From Paulinella micropora (Eukaryota > Cercozoa > Imbricatea > Euglyphida > Paulinellidae): a stretch of 64,000 bases of DNA. Position 1 is the first letter of the stretch. Each line of letters starts with the position of its first letter. The stretch lies in assembly GCA_019918135.1 (NCBI GenBank), contig WBZZ01000089.1, positions 23,501 to 87,500 on the forward strand. The letters run 5' to 3'. Positions 50,036 through 62,427 of this stretch are shown one piece after another. Below the pieces are notes generated by a model. The model did no database searches. It was not told the origin of the DNA and was given only the letters and a program-made list of their open reading frames with translations. A program made the position numbers and the translations under genes.

Positions 50036-50091
50036 TGAACCTTTTGAAAAAGCTTCACCAAAACCGGAGGTGCGGAGGCGGAGTCTCCGCA
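50036..50091 (+). promoter_or_regulatory. Leader shared with the 43619 gene
   Basis: GAACCTTTTGAAAAAGCTTC and ACCAAAACCGGAGGTGCGGA are identical to 43,565-43,604. The leader ends in a hairpin with GCGGAGT loop (50071-50091) immediately before the ATG. Confidence 0.75.
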
Positions 50092-50817
50092 ATGAGTGAG
50101 TGGATAAAGTTCGTTAAGGCTTACTCCGCTAAGCATAATATAAGCTACAAGGAGGCGTTGAAAAAGGCGGGCAAGGCATACAGAAGGCAGAGCTCAGCCA
50201 AAGGCGGAGCCGTCGCACGTGTGCGACTGAATGGAGGCAGTGCTGAGTTGTCGGATGATGTCTATTTGTCTTCGTCAGAGAGAAAGGGTGCTGACGGTTG
50301 GAAGCCAGTCGCTAGCAAAGAAAAATCAACAGTGTATGAGAAAGACGGTAAGGCGATTGTGGCATTTAGAGGAAGTGCGGATAAGCGAGACTTGCTAACC
50401 GATGTCGCATTAGTAAAGGGAGTATTGAAAAGAACTCCGAGATATAAAGAAGAACAAAAGCTGGTTGACGAAGTGATAAAGAAATATGGAAAAGATAATG
50501 TAGAGCTAACGGGTCATTCGTTGGGTGGTACAATAGCGAAAGATTTAAGCCGACAGACTGGTGTAAAGGCTACCACATACAATTAAGGCAGTAGCACAAG
50601 AGACCTAATTGAAGGAGTGATTGACCGAGTGGCTATAAAGGTAAATCCAAAAGGGAAGAGGGCGAAGACTGCGAAGCTAACGACGAACTACCGAACCGCA
50701 TTTGACCCTGTTTCATTGCTAGGGGCGACGGCTGTAAATACTAAATTAGTGAAGCCAAAGAAAGGAATTCATACAATCAGGAGCTTCAAGGGTAGGGGCA
50801 AAAACATATATCTATAA
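50092..50817 (+). pseudogene. Polinton lipase (alpha/beta hydrolase) with in-frame TAA
   Basis: The ATG at 50092 begins a short helical domain (WIKFVKAYSAKHNISYKEAL) common in NCLDV and Polinton virion proteins. A lipase region follows: AIVAFRGSADKRDLLTDVAL and the nucleophile elbow ELTGHSLGGTIAKDLS. A TAA at 50584-50586 interrupts; the frame continues to 50817 with a basic C-terminus (GIHTIRSFKGRGKNIYL). Viral capsid lipases help the particle break the endosome. The stop is one C-to-T change from a Gln codon. Confidence 0.75.
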
Positions 50818-50838
50818 AGTTTTTTATTGCTATTTCAT

Positions 50839-53800
50839 TTAGTAACCGAATGGCCTAGTTTCAATCGCATTGTCTACAATACCTATAATATTTCTTTTGG
50901 TGTAAGTAAAGCTGAATATTTTTTCTAAGTATTCGCTCGTTATTTTTTTCTGTTGTTTGTCTCTTGTTATCTTGCTGTTTTCTACAATAACAACTTTACC
51001 AGATTTTTCAATTCGTTTAGCAATCAATTTTTCTTCCTGAGTCTTAAGCAACTCTAACAATTCATTCTTGCCGTTTTCAATAAGGTCGTTGTTTTTGATT
51101 CCAAGTCCGCAACTAATGACACTTAACATATTTGGTAAATTTCATGATTTATTGTTTTCATAATTCATACTCAAGCCTTTGACTTTCATACTTGCTTTGC
51201 CGTTATCTAAGACATATCCATAACACTTTGGTCCGCCTCCGATAAAGGTCATAATCTTTGCTCCGTGTAGTTCGTCCGTCCATTCGCCTAACAACTTACC
51301 CGTTTTCACATCTGTTTCGCCTTTCGTTAAGTCTGTTGTGTATATGACACTGTCGGTATCGTGGTATAGAACTCTGTTCTCTAGTTTGTCCATCATCTCA
51401 TATAGTCTAATCCTCGCGTGGCAAGTCGTAAATAAAGCAACTACAATATTTGTTTTTACGGGGTCGCTTACCGCATCTTGTTTAAGGTCATAACTCGCTT
51501 CTATTATCTTGTCGTTAATAATGTTTATGTTTATGTTATCAACTGACTTGTCGTTCATTAACTTGTATAAGGTATCTTTATCTTTTATCATTTTGTTTTT
51601 AGTTTTGTTTTGCTTTTCACCAAACTTGCCCCACAGGCTATACAAGCACAACTTAGCAACCGCTCGCCGTCCTGGGTTTTCTTCTATTTTGTTTTCGTCC
51701 ATCTTAATTCCCATCTTGATTTCCATACTGTCAATGTAGTTTCTTTTTTGTTCCTGTGTAATACATCCGTCAGGACATCCGCTTGACTCTTGTTTAACCT
51801 TTAAGAAAGTTTTTATGTAATCTTTGAACAGGCTACTGCTCTGTTCCTTCCAGTGCCATACCTCATATACCTTAATCAACTTATAGCCTTTGTCTAAGGC
51901 CTTGTAGATTTCAGGAGTTGCCCAAGTGCCCGTTATTGCTCGCTCGTTATCGGTGTGCTTACATTCGGTTTTCTGTTCAGTCATTCCGCACTTGTCACAT
52001 AAGTAATACATAAGCTTACCTCTATCCGCCTTAGGTAAAACGGGGTGTAGTAATTTTCTGGGCGGTAGCACCTTAACCTTAGACACTCCGAAATATTCTC
52101 TGTTTATGATTTTATTTTTGATTTCTTTTCGGTCATCGTCGTTACTGGGTCTAATGATTTCGTGGTGTCCGCTAGGGTAAAGGTCGTAAAACATAACGGT
52201 AGGATACAGAGAGCATATGTCAATGTATTTTGCGTATTCGCTGTTGTGCCGTGCTTTCCAATACAATGTTAGAGCATCCGTTCTACCCCCAAACATCGCC
52301 TCTCGCGGGTTCAGCCCTTCTTGTTCGGTAATTCGTTCATTAGTATCTTCCGCTAGGCTTTCACTTGTTTTCATTAATCTCCATTCACATTCCCAGATAG
52401 TAATAACTTTTGATACTCCAAAAAGTTTGCTTAATAAAACTTCTCTTTCTTTTGTTTTTTTACATAGTTCTCCCATAGTCTTATTTTTCTTAATATTCAA
52501 TTTATTGCTGTTGTAGCATTTCTGACATCCGTGCCAATGACATCCGTAAAACTCATAAGCGGTTTTCGTCTTTTCGTCCCAGCCATCAACATAAACATTT
52601 GACTGTCCTAAATTAAACATTTTCTCACCACCATTGAAAGCATGTTTAATATCCGTTTGGTCTAACCTGCTTCTGTAAGCTATCCATTCAACACAGGCCC
52701 GAGAGGTTATCCTGTTTTGCTTTTCAGCCTTCAACACAGCAATTGAATTCTCTGGCATAAACTTAGCCCGATACAAAGCCATAACACAACTAGCAATAGT
52801 TGTATATTGAAACGGGTCAATGCCGAATTCTAAAAACTGCTTTCTAAAATCCATACATCCCCTTCTCAAAATATCAACATCGCTATGACAGTATTCCGCA
52901 ATTTCCTTCTGTATATCAAATGTGCTGTTTCTTTGGCTTTCATACCATTCTAAGAATTCCGCTCTCTTCTTATCTTTCATCGTGTCGTAGCCGTAGTGCT
53001 TTTTATGAGGCATCACACCAACATAGTTTTTATTCTTGTCAGTATTGAAGAAGTGAGGGAAGAAACCCTTTTTAAGTTCTTTCAATCCGAATGTTTTAGG
53101 AAAATCAACCAGAGGCATAGTCAAGAAACTGAGACTATCAATGAAGCGGTATTTCTTCAAAGTCATCATCATTATCTTACCGCCTTGATAAATGACGAAT
53201 GGTGCTTGTCCGTTATCCACTAACCATTTAAGAATAAACTGACAGTCATATCCGCGACTGTTATGAGCAATGAATGTAAAGCCGTTGTGCTTAGATTCAA
53301 AAGCCCACTTACAGAAATCATCAATGTTCTTATGAAGGACGGGTGGTTCCTTAGCATCGTAATACTGACTTTCCGCATGATTAACAATGTGTTCGCCTGT
53401 ATCCTGTGTCGCTTCAAAGTCAAAGAATATGTATTTCTCTGAAAAAGGTAATATGTCTTTCTTCACGATTTCGCATTGGTGTTCAAGTGGTTTCAGTTCC
53501 TTACAATTACGGCATTTCGCATACCCGCACTTGTGTTCGTCTTTCCTTCTGTAATTAAGTCCGCACGAAAGACATTTCGCTTTGATATCACAGTTCGTCT
53601 TTTTGTGGTTGTTGAAACAGGACGTATTCGGAAACTTTCTATTACACGAATAGCAATCAGTCCAATTGCTTTTATCGTTAATACCCTTGCAGTCTTTGGT
53701 TTCGCAGATATTACAAGTTGATTCGCAAGAATGTCTCTTTTGAAATCCTCTTAGGCATAACTCACAGAAGTTTTCTTTACATACCATAGACTTCATATTG

Positions 53801-54072
53801 GTTATCGCATCGTAGTGGTTTTCTGTCTTAATTATGTAAAGGTTCGTAAGTCGTTTGCCATCCTCATCAAGTAAATCTCTCACTTTCGCTTCAAACACTT
53901 TCGCTTCAAACTGAGGCGGTAATGGTGGTGCTACTGGAATAGCATGATGCTCAAAGTAAACAGCACCTCTTACTCGGTTCAAGTAATTTTGGGCCGTTGT
54001 TGTATCCACCTTATACTTTCTCGTCTTCGGTATTATATACAGCACATCTTGACCCCCCGCCCCCAGAGACAC
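50839..54072 (-). pseudogene. Protein-primed DNA polymerase B with one in-frame TGA
   Basis: The N-terminal ~200 residues hold Cys/His zinc-binding pairs (CELCLRGFQKRHSC and others). Exonuclease motifs follow: FFDFEATQDT, IAHNSRGYDCQFIL and YCHSDVDILRRGC. Polymerase motifs are complete: YIDICSLYPTVMF (A), AKLCLYSLWGKFG (B) and LYHDTDSVIY (C). A TGA at 51142-51144 interrupts the C-terminus; the same frame continues to 50839 and ends with the family-typical RPFGY. The enzyme copies the linear element with a protein primer. No ATG precedes the frame; the GC-rich direct repeat at 54,062 lies at its 5' end, so the start may be lost. The stop is one C-to-T change from an Arg codon. Confidence 0.92.
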
Positions 54073-54102
54073 ACCCCGGCCGGCCCGGACGGGAAAATGG
54101 CA
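54062..54102. repeat. Subterminal GC-rich direct repeat, copy 2
   Basis: Matches 34217-34258 in the same orientation (AGAGACACACCCCGGCCGGC, then CCGGACGGGAAAATGGCAAC). It overlaps the 5' end of the polymerase frame. Confidence 0.75.
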
Positions 54103-54153
54103 ACGGCTATTAATATTTTAAATTAAAGTCATAAATATAGAGACACATACAGG

Positions 54154-54219
54154 ATGACAAACGACGACACGGAAAAAAGACAAGTCGTAGATTTACTATT
54201 TCAAAAGGATGTATTATGA
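54154..54219 (+). CDS. Very small ORF, 21 aa
   Basis: MTNDDTEKRQVVDLLFQKDV ends in a TGA that overlaps the next ATG (ATGA at 54216-54219). It could be an upstream ORF controlling the following gene rather than a protein gene. Confidence 0.35.
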   Translation: MTNDDTEKRQVVDLLFQKDVL

Positions 54220-54629
54220 TAAAGAATAATGAAAAGAGGCCGATGGTAAAAGTTCAATGGAGAGAAGGAGGTAAAACGATGTTTAAGAGTTTTAGTATTG
54301 GAAAACGAAGAACACAAGAACAAGCAATGGAAGAAGCAAAGAAATATCACGAGGAAAAAGTCAAACAAAAGTATGATGAATGGAAAGTTAATTATGATAA
54401 GGAAACAAAAGAAATCAAAAAAGAAAAGAAAAGGAATTGGAAGAAGAAAACATTTAAGTGTGAATGCGGAGTTGAAATAAATAGGAGTAGTAAAGCAAGA
54501 CATATGAAATCAAACAGGCACACAGAAAAAATTTCTTCTAAACAAATCGAAGGGGTAATATATAAGGATACACAGGGGAACGAACAAGAGGCACACGATG
54601 ACAGAAAACAAACGACGATACAAATGTGA
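54216..54629 (+). CDS. Zinc-finger protein with basic coiled region, 137 aa
   Basis: The ATG overlaps the stop of the preceding small ORF. The N-terminal part (VKVQWREGGKTMFKSFSIGK) is followed by a Lys/Glu-rich helix and a single finger FKCECGVEINRSSKARHMKS-NRH of the CxC-H-H type seen in phycodnavirus and iridovirus proteins. It probably binds nucleic acid. It overlaps the next zinc-finger ORF by 32 nt. Intact. Confidence 0.6.
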   Translation: MIKNNEKRPMVKVQWREGGKTMFKSFSIGKRRTQEQAMEEAKKYHEEKVKQKYDEWKVNYDKETKEIKKEKKRNWKKKTFKCECGVEINRSSKARHMKSNRHTEKISSKQIEGVIYKDTQGNEQEAHDDRKQTTIQM

Positions 54630-54744
54630 TTGTGGTTCTGAAGTTGATATTGCTGAACACCGAAAGCGGATTCATTTCAGCTCAAAAAAACATAAAAGGT
54701 TTCTTGAAAATCAAGAAGAAGAAAAGAAGAATGGGAAAGAATGA
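54598..54744 (+). CDS. Small zinc-finger protein, 48 aa
   Basis: MTENKRRYKCDCGSEVDIAE continues with HRKRIHFSSKKHKRF. The finger is of the same CxC...H...H type as in the upstream gene, so the two are probably paralogous domains. Its TGA (54742-54744) overlaps the next ATG. Confidence 0.5.
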   Translation: MTENKRRYKCDCGSEVDIAEHRKRIHFSSKKHKRFLENQEEEKKNGKE

Positions 54745-54839
54745 TACAAAATATTAATAAAAGACGAGACAGTGATGATTGGTGTAATTTCTGTCATTAC
54801 CGCGAACATAACTGTCATTGCGGACTCATTTCAATATAA
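54741..54839 (+). CDS. Small Cys/His-rich ORF, 32 aa
   Basis: Begins in an ATGA overlap with the previous stop. Contains WCNFCHYREHNCHCG, a possible zinc site. Very short, but the Cys/His density and the chain of overlaps argue that it is translated. Confidence 0.4.
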   Translation: MIQNINKRRDSDDWCNFCHYREHNCHCGLISI

Positions 54840-55133
54840 TGATAATTCTAATAAAATATTTTTTTTCGGCCCAGCCAGCCCCGCCCGCCCCGCCAGCACC
54901 GCCCGCCCAGCCCTAATTTCCATCTAAACATAGGGCCCCCCGTGTATATATAGACACGGGGAGCACACGGCGGACCACGGCGGGGGCAGACGATTGAGAT
55001 AATTATTTAATTTCCAAAAAAAATTTGTTATCCAATATATAAGATGGAGACACACACTTACAACGGTATTCAGTATAGGTTGGACAAATTTAGGGAACAA
55101 AAAATTAATTATGAAATCAAAAGGGTCAGGGTG
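54840..55133 (+). promoter_or_regulatory. Right subterminal region with hairpin and small ORF
   Basis: A pyrimidine-rich CCCGCC tract (54,870-54,915) precedes the hairpin CCCCGTGT-ATATATAG-ACACGGGG (54938-54961). An ORF starting at 55044 (METHTYNGIQYRLDKFREQK) runs through the terminal repeat and out of the element to a TGA at 55202. It could be a real gene end fused to flanking DNA or chance. Confidence 0.45.
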
Positions 55134-55173
55134 TGTCGTGAAAAAGTGTGCCGAAGTGCGACCCTATACTACT
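55134..55173. repeat. Polinton terminal inverted repeat, right
   Basis: Reverse complement of 34159-34198 over all 40 bases. Confidence 0.92.
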
Positions 55174-55179
55174 CACATG
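55174..55179. repeat. Target-site duplication, right copy (CACATG)
   Basis: Identical to 34153-34158. Confidence 0.9.
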
Positions 55180-55258
55180 TCCGACAGGATCAAAGGCCAA
55201 TTGACTGATAAGTCTATTATTATTATTATTATTATTGTTATTATTATTATTATTATTA

Positions 55259-55323
<65 letters not shown>
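55180..55323 (+). mobile_element. 3' end and (ATT)n tail of the split LINE
   Basis: Sequence after the duplication continues the LINE reading frame for seven more codons to TGA (55202-55204). Then come CTGATAAGTCT and about 108 bp of ATT repeat with few interruptions. This gives the true 3' end of the element in Region 2. Confidence 0.85.
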
Positions 55324-56040
<717 letters not shown>

Positions 56041-56249
56041 TCAAGTTCTACCATCTGGGCCCTGTCGCCAGTTCGATTCCCGTCGGTGCCACCAGTATTT
56101 TCATTGAACATACCGGTCCGTCTGGAAGTGTTGGAACTGCCCTTGCGGGGGTGTCATTAGAGCCTATCGTCAATTCTTCGTACTCCCCTCACGGGTGAGA
56201 CGATGGAGGCGCATGTGCAGATTTGCATCAGCCATTGACAGAGAAGCAC

Positions 56250-56298
<49 letters not shown>

Positions 56299-56394
56299 GA
56301 CTGACACGGGGGGGTGGAGGACCTCGAACAAGGGTATTGGAGGCTTATGTCCGTTGAGGATATGCCATTAGCTGCATCAGTACGCCTCAGATAT

Positions 56395-56432
<38 letters not shown>

Positions 56433-56700
56433 GGACACCGTGATAGCCCAGTGGTCAAGTTCTACCATCTGGGCCCTGTCGCCAGTTCGATTCCCGTCGG
56501 TGCCACCAGTATTTTCATTGAACATACCGGTCTATTTCTGGACCAGTATTTTCATTGAACATACCGGCCCGTCTGGAAGTGTTGGAACTGCCCTTGCGGG
56601 GGTGTCATTAGAGCTTATCGTCAATTCTTCGTACTCCCCTCACGGGTGAGACGATGGAGGCGCATGTGCAGAAATGCATCAGCCATTGACAGAGAAGCAC

Positions 56701-56785
<85 letters not shown>

Positions 56786-56925
56786 ATACCGGTCCGTCTG
56801 GAAGTGTTGGAACTGCCCTTGCGGGGGTGTCATTAGAGCTTATCGTCAATTCTTCGTACTCCCCTCACGGGTGAGACGATGGAGGCGCATGTGCAGAAAT
56901 GCATCAGCCATTGACAGAGAAGCAC

Positions 56926-57498
<573 letters not shown>

Positions 57499-57949
57499 CC
57501 CGATGAAAAAACCTAGTCACACTTGCTAAACAGAGTTCCAGCCCAATGGCCTCAAGGCGTTAAACTGTGACGCCAACTCATAACCCTTTGGTGGTAGATG
57601 CTGGGGAGGAGGGTCGTTGCGCGCGTAAAAGATCTTAAACTCCGCATATGCTGGTTGATAGCCCAGGACCCAGCAGACACCAGATTGTTATGGGTGGGGT
57701 TTCGAAGCAGCTCTAGCAACCGCGCTTGGTGTATGCACTTGCACATTCGGTGACGTCTTGCAAGAGGTTGCTGGGACTGCGGAATAACCTCGGCTTAGTG
57801 CAGTCTTGCCCTCAGGAGCTCCATCGGTGGCCCCGATCATCAGGCGAGAGACTGACACGGGGGGGTGGAGGACCTCGAACAAGGGTATTGGAGGCTTATG
57901 TCCGTTGAGGATATGCCATTAGCTGCATCAGTACGCCTCAGATATAGTA
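57499..57949 (+). repeat. Repeat family C, copy 1 (~450 bp)
   Basis: Unit CCCGATGAAAAAACCTAGTC to GCCTCAGATATAGTA. Copy 2 is 57992-58440 and nearly identical, then (ATT)n; a 3' fragment lies at 56299-56397. Between copies 1 and 2 are ~42 bp of linking sequence, so copies 1 and 2 form a tandem duplication. Likely the 3' UTR of another LINE. Confidence 0.75.
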
Positions 57950-57991
57950 AATCTGCCTTGGAGTGTTGACTGTGACATATTTGAGGGAAAT

Positions 57992-58438
57992 CCCGATGAA
58001 AAAACCTAGTCACACTTGCTAAACAGAGTTCCAGCCCAATGGCCTCAAGGCGTTAAACTGTGACGCCAACTCATAACCCTTTGGTGGTAGATGCTGGGGA
58101 GGAGGGTCGTTGCGCGCGTAAAAGATCTTAAACTCCGCATATGCTGGTTGATAGCCCAGGACCCAGCAGACACCAGATTGTTATGGGTGGGGTTTCGAGG
58201 CAGCTCTAGCAACCGCGCTTGGTGTATGCACTTGCACATTCGGTGACGTCTTGCAAGAGGTTGCTGGAACTGCGGAATAACCTCGGCTTAGTGCAGTCTT
58301 GCCCTCAGGAGCTCCATCGGTGGCCCCGATCATCAGGCGAGAGACTGACACGGGGGGGTGGAGGACCTCGAACAAGGGTATTGGATGCTTATGTCCGTTG
58401 AGGATATGCCATTAGCTGCATCAGTACGCCTCAGATAT

Positions 58439-58440
<2 letters not shown>
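57992..58440 (+). repeat. Repeat family C, copy 2
   Basis: Differs from copy 1 by a few substitutions (for example GAAGCAG versus GAGGCAG near 58,197). Runs straight into (ATT)n. Confidence 0.75.
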
Positions 58441-58493
<53 letters not shown>

Positions 58494-58647
58494 GGTCCTT
58501 TCCATGGGCTGATTGGTATAAAGCTCCTAGAGTAATGTTCTATGCCGTCACTTCCTTTATTCCACCGATTGGTGTGGAGACTTTCCTTATGGAATGGAGG
58601 ACTGGATGCACATGGCCTTTTGGCTCAGCAATTGGCAGGAGATACAC

Positions 58648-58721
<74 letters not shown>

Positions 58722-58893
58722 GGGAGTACATAGGCCATCGGTCCTTTCCATGGGCTGATTGGTATAAAGCTCCTAGAGTAATGTTCTATGCCGTCACTTC
58801 CTTTATTCCACCGATTGGTGTGGAGACTTTCCTTATGGAATGGAGGACTGGATGCACATGGCCTTTTGGCTCAGCAATTGGCAGGAGATACAC

Positions 58894-58943
<50 letters not shown>

Positions 58944-59176
58944 GTGGACACCGTGATAGCCCAGTGGTCAAGTTCTACCATCTGGGCCCTGTCGCCAGTT
59001 CGATTCCCGTCGGTGCCACCAGTATTTTCATTGAACATACCGGTCCGTCTGGAAGTGTTGGAACTGCCCTTGCGGGGGTGTCATTAGAGCTTATCGTCAA
59101 TTCTTCGTACTCCCCTCACGGGTGAGACGATGGAGGCGCATGTGCAGAAATGCATCAGCCATTGGCAGAGAAGCAC

Positions 59177-59284
<108 letters not shown>

Positions 59285-59456
59285 CAGGGAGTACATAGGC
59301 CATTGGTCCTTTTCAATGGGCTGATTGATATAAAGCTCCTAGAGTAATGTTCTATGCAGTCACTTCCTTTATTCCACCGATTGGTGTGGAGACTTTCCTT
59401 ATGGAATGGAGGACTGGATGCACATGGCCTTTTGGCCCAGCAATTGGCAGGAGATA

Positions 59457-59508
<52 letters not shown>

Positions 59509-59616
59509 CTTGCGGGGGTGTCATTAGAGCTTATCGTCAATTCTTCGTACTCCCCTCACGGGTGAGACGATGGAGGCGCATGTGCAGAAATGCATCAGCC
59601 ATTGACAGAGAAGCAC

Positions 59617-59709
<93 letters not shown>

Positions 59710-59977
59710 GGACACCGTGATAGCCCAGTGGTCAAGTTCTACCATCTGGGCCCTGTCGCCAGTTCGATTCCCGTCGGTGCCACCAGTATTTTCATTGAAC
59801 ATACCGGTCTATTTCTGGACCAGTATTTTCATTGAACATACCGGCCCGTCTGGAAGTGTTGGAACTGCCCTTGCGGGGGTGTCATTAGAGCTTATCGTCA
59901 ATTCTTCGTACTCCCCTCACGGGTGAGACGATGGAGGCGCATGTGCAGAAATGCATCAGCCATTGACAGAGAAGCAC

Positions 59978-60074
<97 letters not shown>

Positions 60075-60341
60075 GGACACCGTGATAGCCCAGTGGTCAA
60101 GTTCTACCATCTGGGCCCTGTCGCCAGTTCGATTCCCGTCGGTGCCACCAGTATTTTCATTGAACATACCGATCCGTCTGGACCTGTATTTTCATTGAAC
60201 ATACCGGCCCGTCTGGAAGTGTTGGAACTGCCCTTGCGGGGGTGTCATTAGAGCTTATCGTCAATTCTTCGTACTCCCCTCACGGGTGAGACGATGGAGG
60301 CGCATGTGCAGAAATGCATCAGCCATTGACAGAGAAGCACA

Positions 60342-60403
<62 letters not shown>

Positions 60404-60669
60404 GGACACCGTGATAGCCCAGTGGTCAAGTTCTACCATCTGGGCCCTGTCGCCAGTTCGATTCCCGTCGGTGCCACTAGTATTTTCATTGAACATACCG
60501 ATCCGTCTGGACCAGTATTTTCATTGAACATACCGGCCCGTCTGGAAGTGTTGGAACTGCCCTTGCGGGGGTGTCATTAGAGCTTATCGTCAATTCTTCG
60601 TACTCCCCTCACGGGTGAGACGATGGAGGCGCATGTGCAGAAATGCATCAGCCATTGACAGAGAAGCAC

Positions 60670-60736
<67 letters not shown>

Positions 60737-61261
60737 GGCCCTGTCGCCAGTTCGATTCCCGTCGGTGCCACCAGTATTTTCATTGAACATACCGGTCTAT
60801 TTCTGGACCAGTATTTTCATTGAACATACCGGCCCGTCTGGAAGTGTTGGAACTGCCCTTGCGGGGGTGTCATTAGAGCTTATCGTCAATTCTTCGTACT
60901 CCCCTCACGGGTGAGACGATGGAGGCGCATGTGCAGAAATGCATCAGCCATTGACAGAGAAGCACTATTATTATTATTATTATTATTATTATTATGGACA
61001 CCGTGATAGTCCAGTGGTCAAGTTCTACCATCTGGGCCCTGTCGCCAGTTCGATTCCCGTCGGTGCCACCAGTATTTTCATTGAAGGTAACGATCCGTCT
61101 GGACCAGTATTTTCATTGAACATACCGGCCCGTCTGGAAGTGTTGGAACTGCCCTTGCGGGGGTGTCATTAGAGCCTATCGTCAATTCTTCGTACTCCCC
61201 TCACGGGTGAGACGATGGAGGCGCATGTGCAGAAATGCATCAGCCATTGGCAGAGAAGCAC

Positions 61262-61488
<227 letters not shown>

Positions 61489-61718
61489 GGGCCCTGTCGC
61501 CAGTTCGATTCCCGTCGGTGCCACCAGTATTTTCATTGAACATACCGGTCTATTTCTGGACCAGTATTTTCATTGAATATACCGGCCCGTCTGGAAGTGT
61601 TGGAACTGCCCTTGCGGGGGTGTCATTAGAGCTTATCGTCAATTCTTCGTACTCCCCTCACGGGTGAGACGATGGAGGCGCATGTGCAGAAATGCATCAG
61701 CCATTGACAGAGAGGCAC

Positions 61719-61803
<85 letters not shown>

Positions 61804-62427
61804 ACAGAGGCGCAGCTAAGGAGAGCGCGAAATGATCTTATCAACGACTAACTGATGAATGCAATGAGGTCGATGAGATCAAATGATGTGTACCAGGAGG
61901 ATGAAAAGATTGACACTGACACAAATGAGGACAATGTCGAGATCGTTCATGAGTGATTGAAGGAAGGTGACGCAATAGCAACCATCGCATGCGTGAAAGA
62001 CGCTTTTTATCTAATGAGACAAGCAGAATAACATGTTGCTGATAATACTCTATCAGACTTATACTTAATGAGGGTCGTGGCAGTTTCACGAAAAATAAGT
62101 GTCACACTGACAATCAAAATATCATCAGCAGCAAAAATAATGCAACCGATAGTCTAGTTCTGGAGAAGTATTGACCCGGTCGAGGATCCAAAGGCAAGAC
62201 ATTATCTGCCAGTATATAAAGACACAAAAAATCTCGAGACGTGGGATGATATAATTATTCCCAGAGACAAGGATTACACTGCGTGGACCATTCAGACACT
62301 GCCAAGAGGAGTGCTTGACGTCCCCTTTGACTTATCGCTGGGCGGAATCCCTAACAAGATCTGGGACATTCTCTAACAGTCAAAGTTCGATTTAACTTTT
62401 GTTGGTGGCCCACCACCAGGCAAATAA
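61804..62427 (+). pseudogene. Unrecognised gene fragment with five in-frame stops and no indel
   Basis: One frame of 208 codons has protein-like composition (e.g. DDIIIPRDKDYTAWTIQTLP, GGIPNKIWDIL and a C-terminal FDLTFVGGPPPGK). It is interrupted only by stops (TAA 61849, then TGA, TAA, TAG and TAA). It ends at TAA 62425-62427, directly followed by AATAAATCC-type sequence that could be its polyadenylation signal. The 5' side is cut by the SINE tail. No family is recognised; a gag- or capsid-like piece of a mobile element is possible. Confidence 0.5.

Larger units (their letters stand above)
34159..55173. mobile_element. Polinton/Maverick element, 21,015 bp
   Basis: The ends are perfect 40-bp inverted repeats beginning AGTAGTATAGGGTCGCACTT, flanked by CACATG. 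Inside lie the diagnostic genes: protein-primed DNA polymerase B, retroviral-type integrase, FtsK/HerA-type ATPase, adenain-like protease, and double and single jelly-roll capsid proteins. Base composition is AT-rich, in sharp contrast to the region at 1-29,200. Several genes have single stops or frameshifts, so this copy is probably not autonomous. Polintons are both transposons and probable viruses (adintovirus-like). Confidence 0.95.

Noticed and set aside
57552..58401. Paired 60-64 codon ORFs in repeat family C
   Set aside because: They recur because the repeat is duplicated and show no protein-like signal beyond that.
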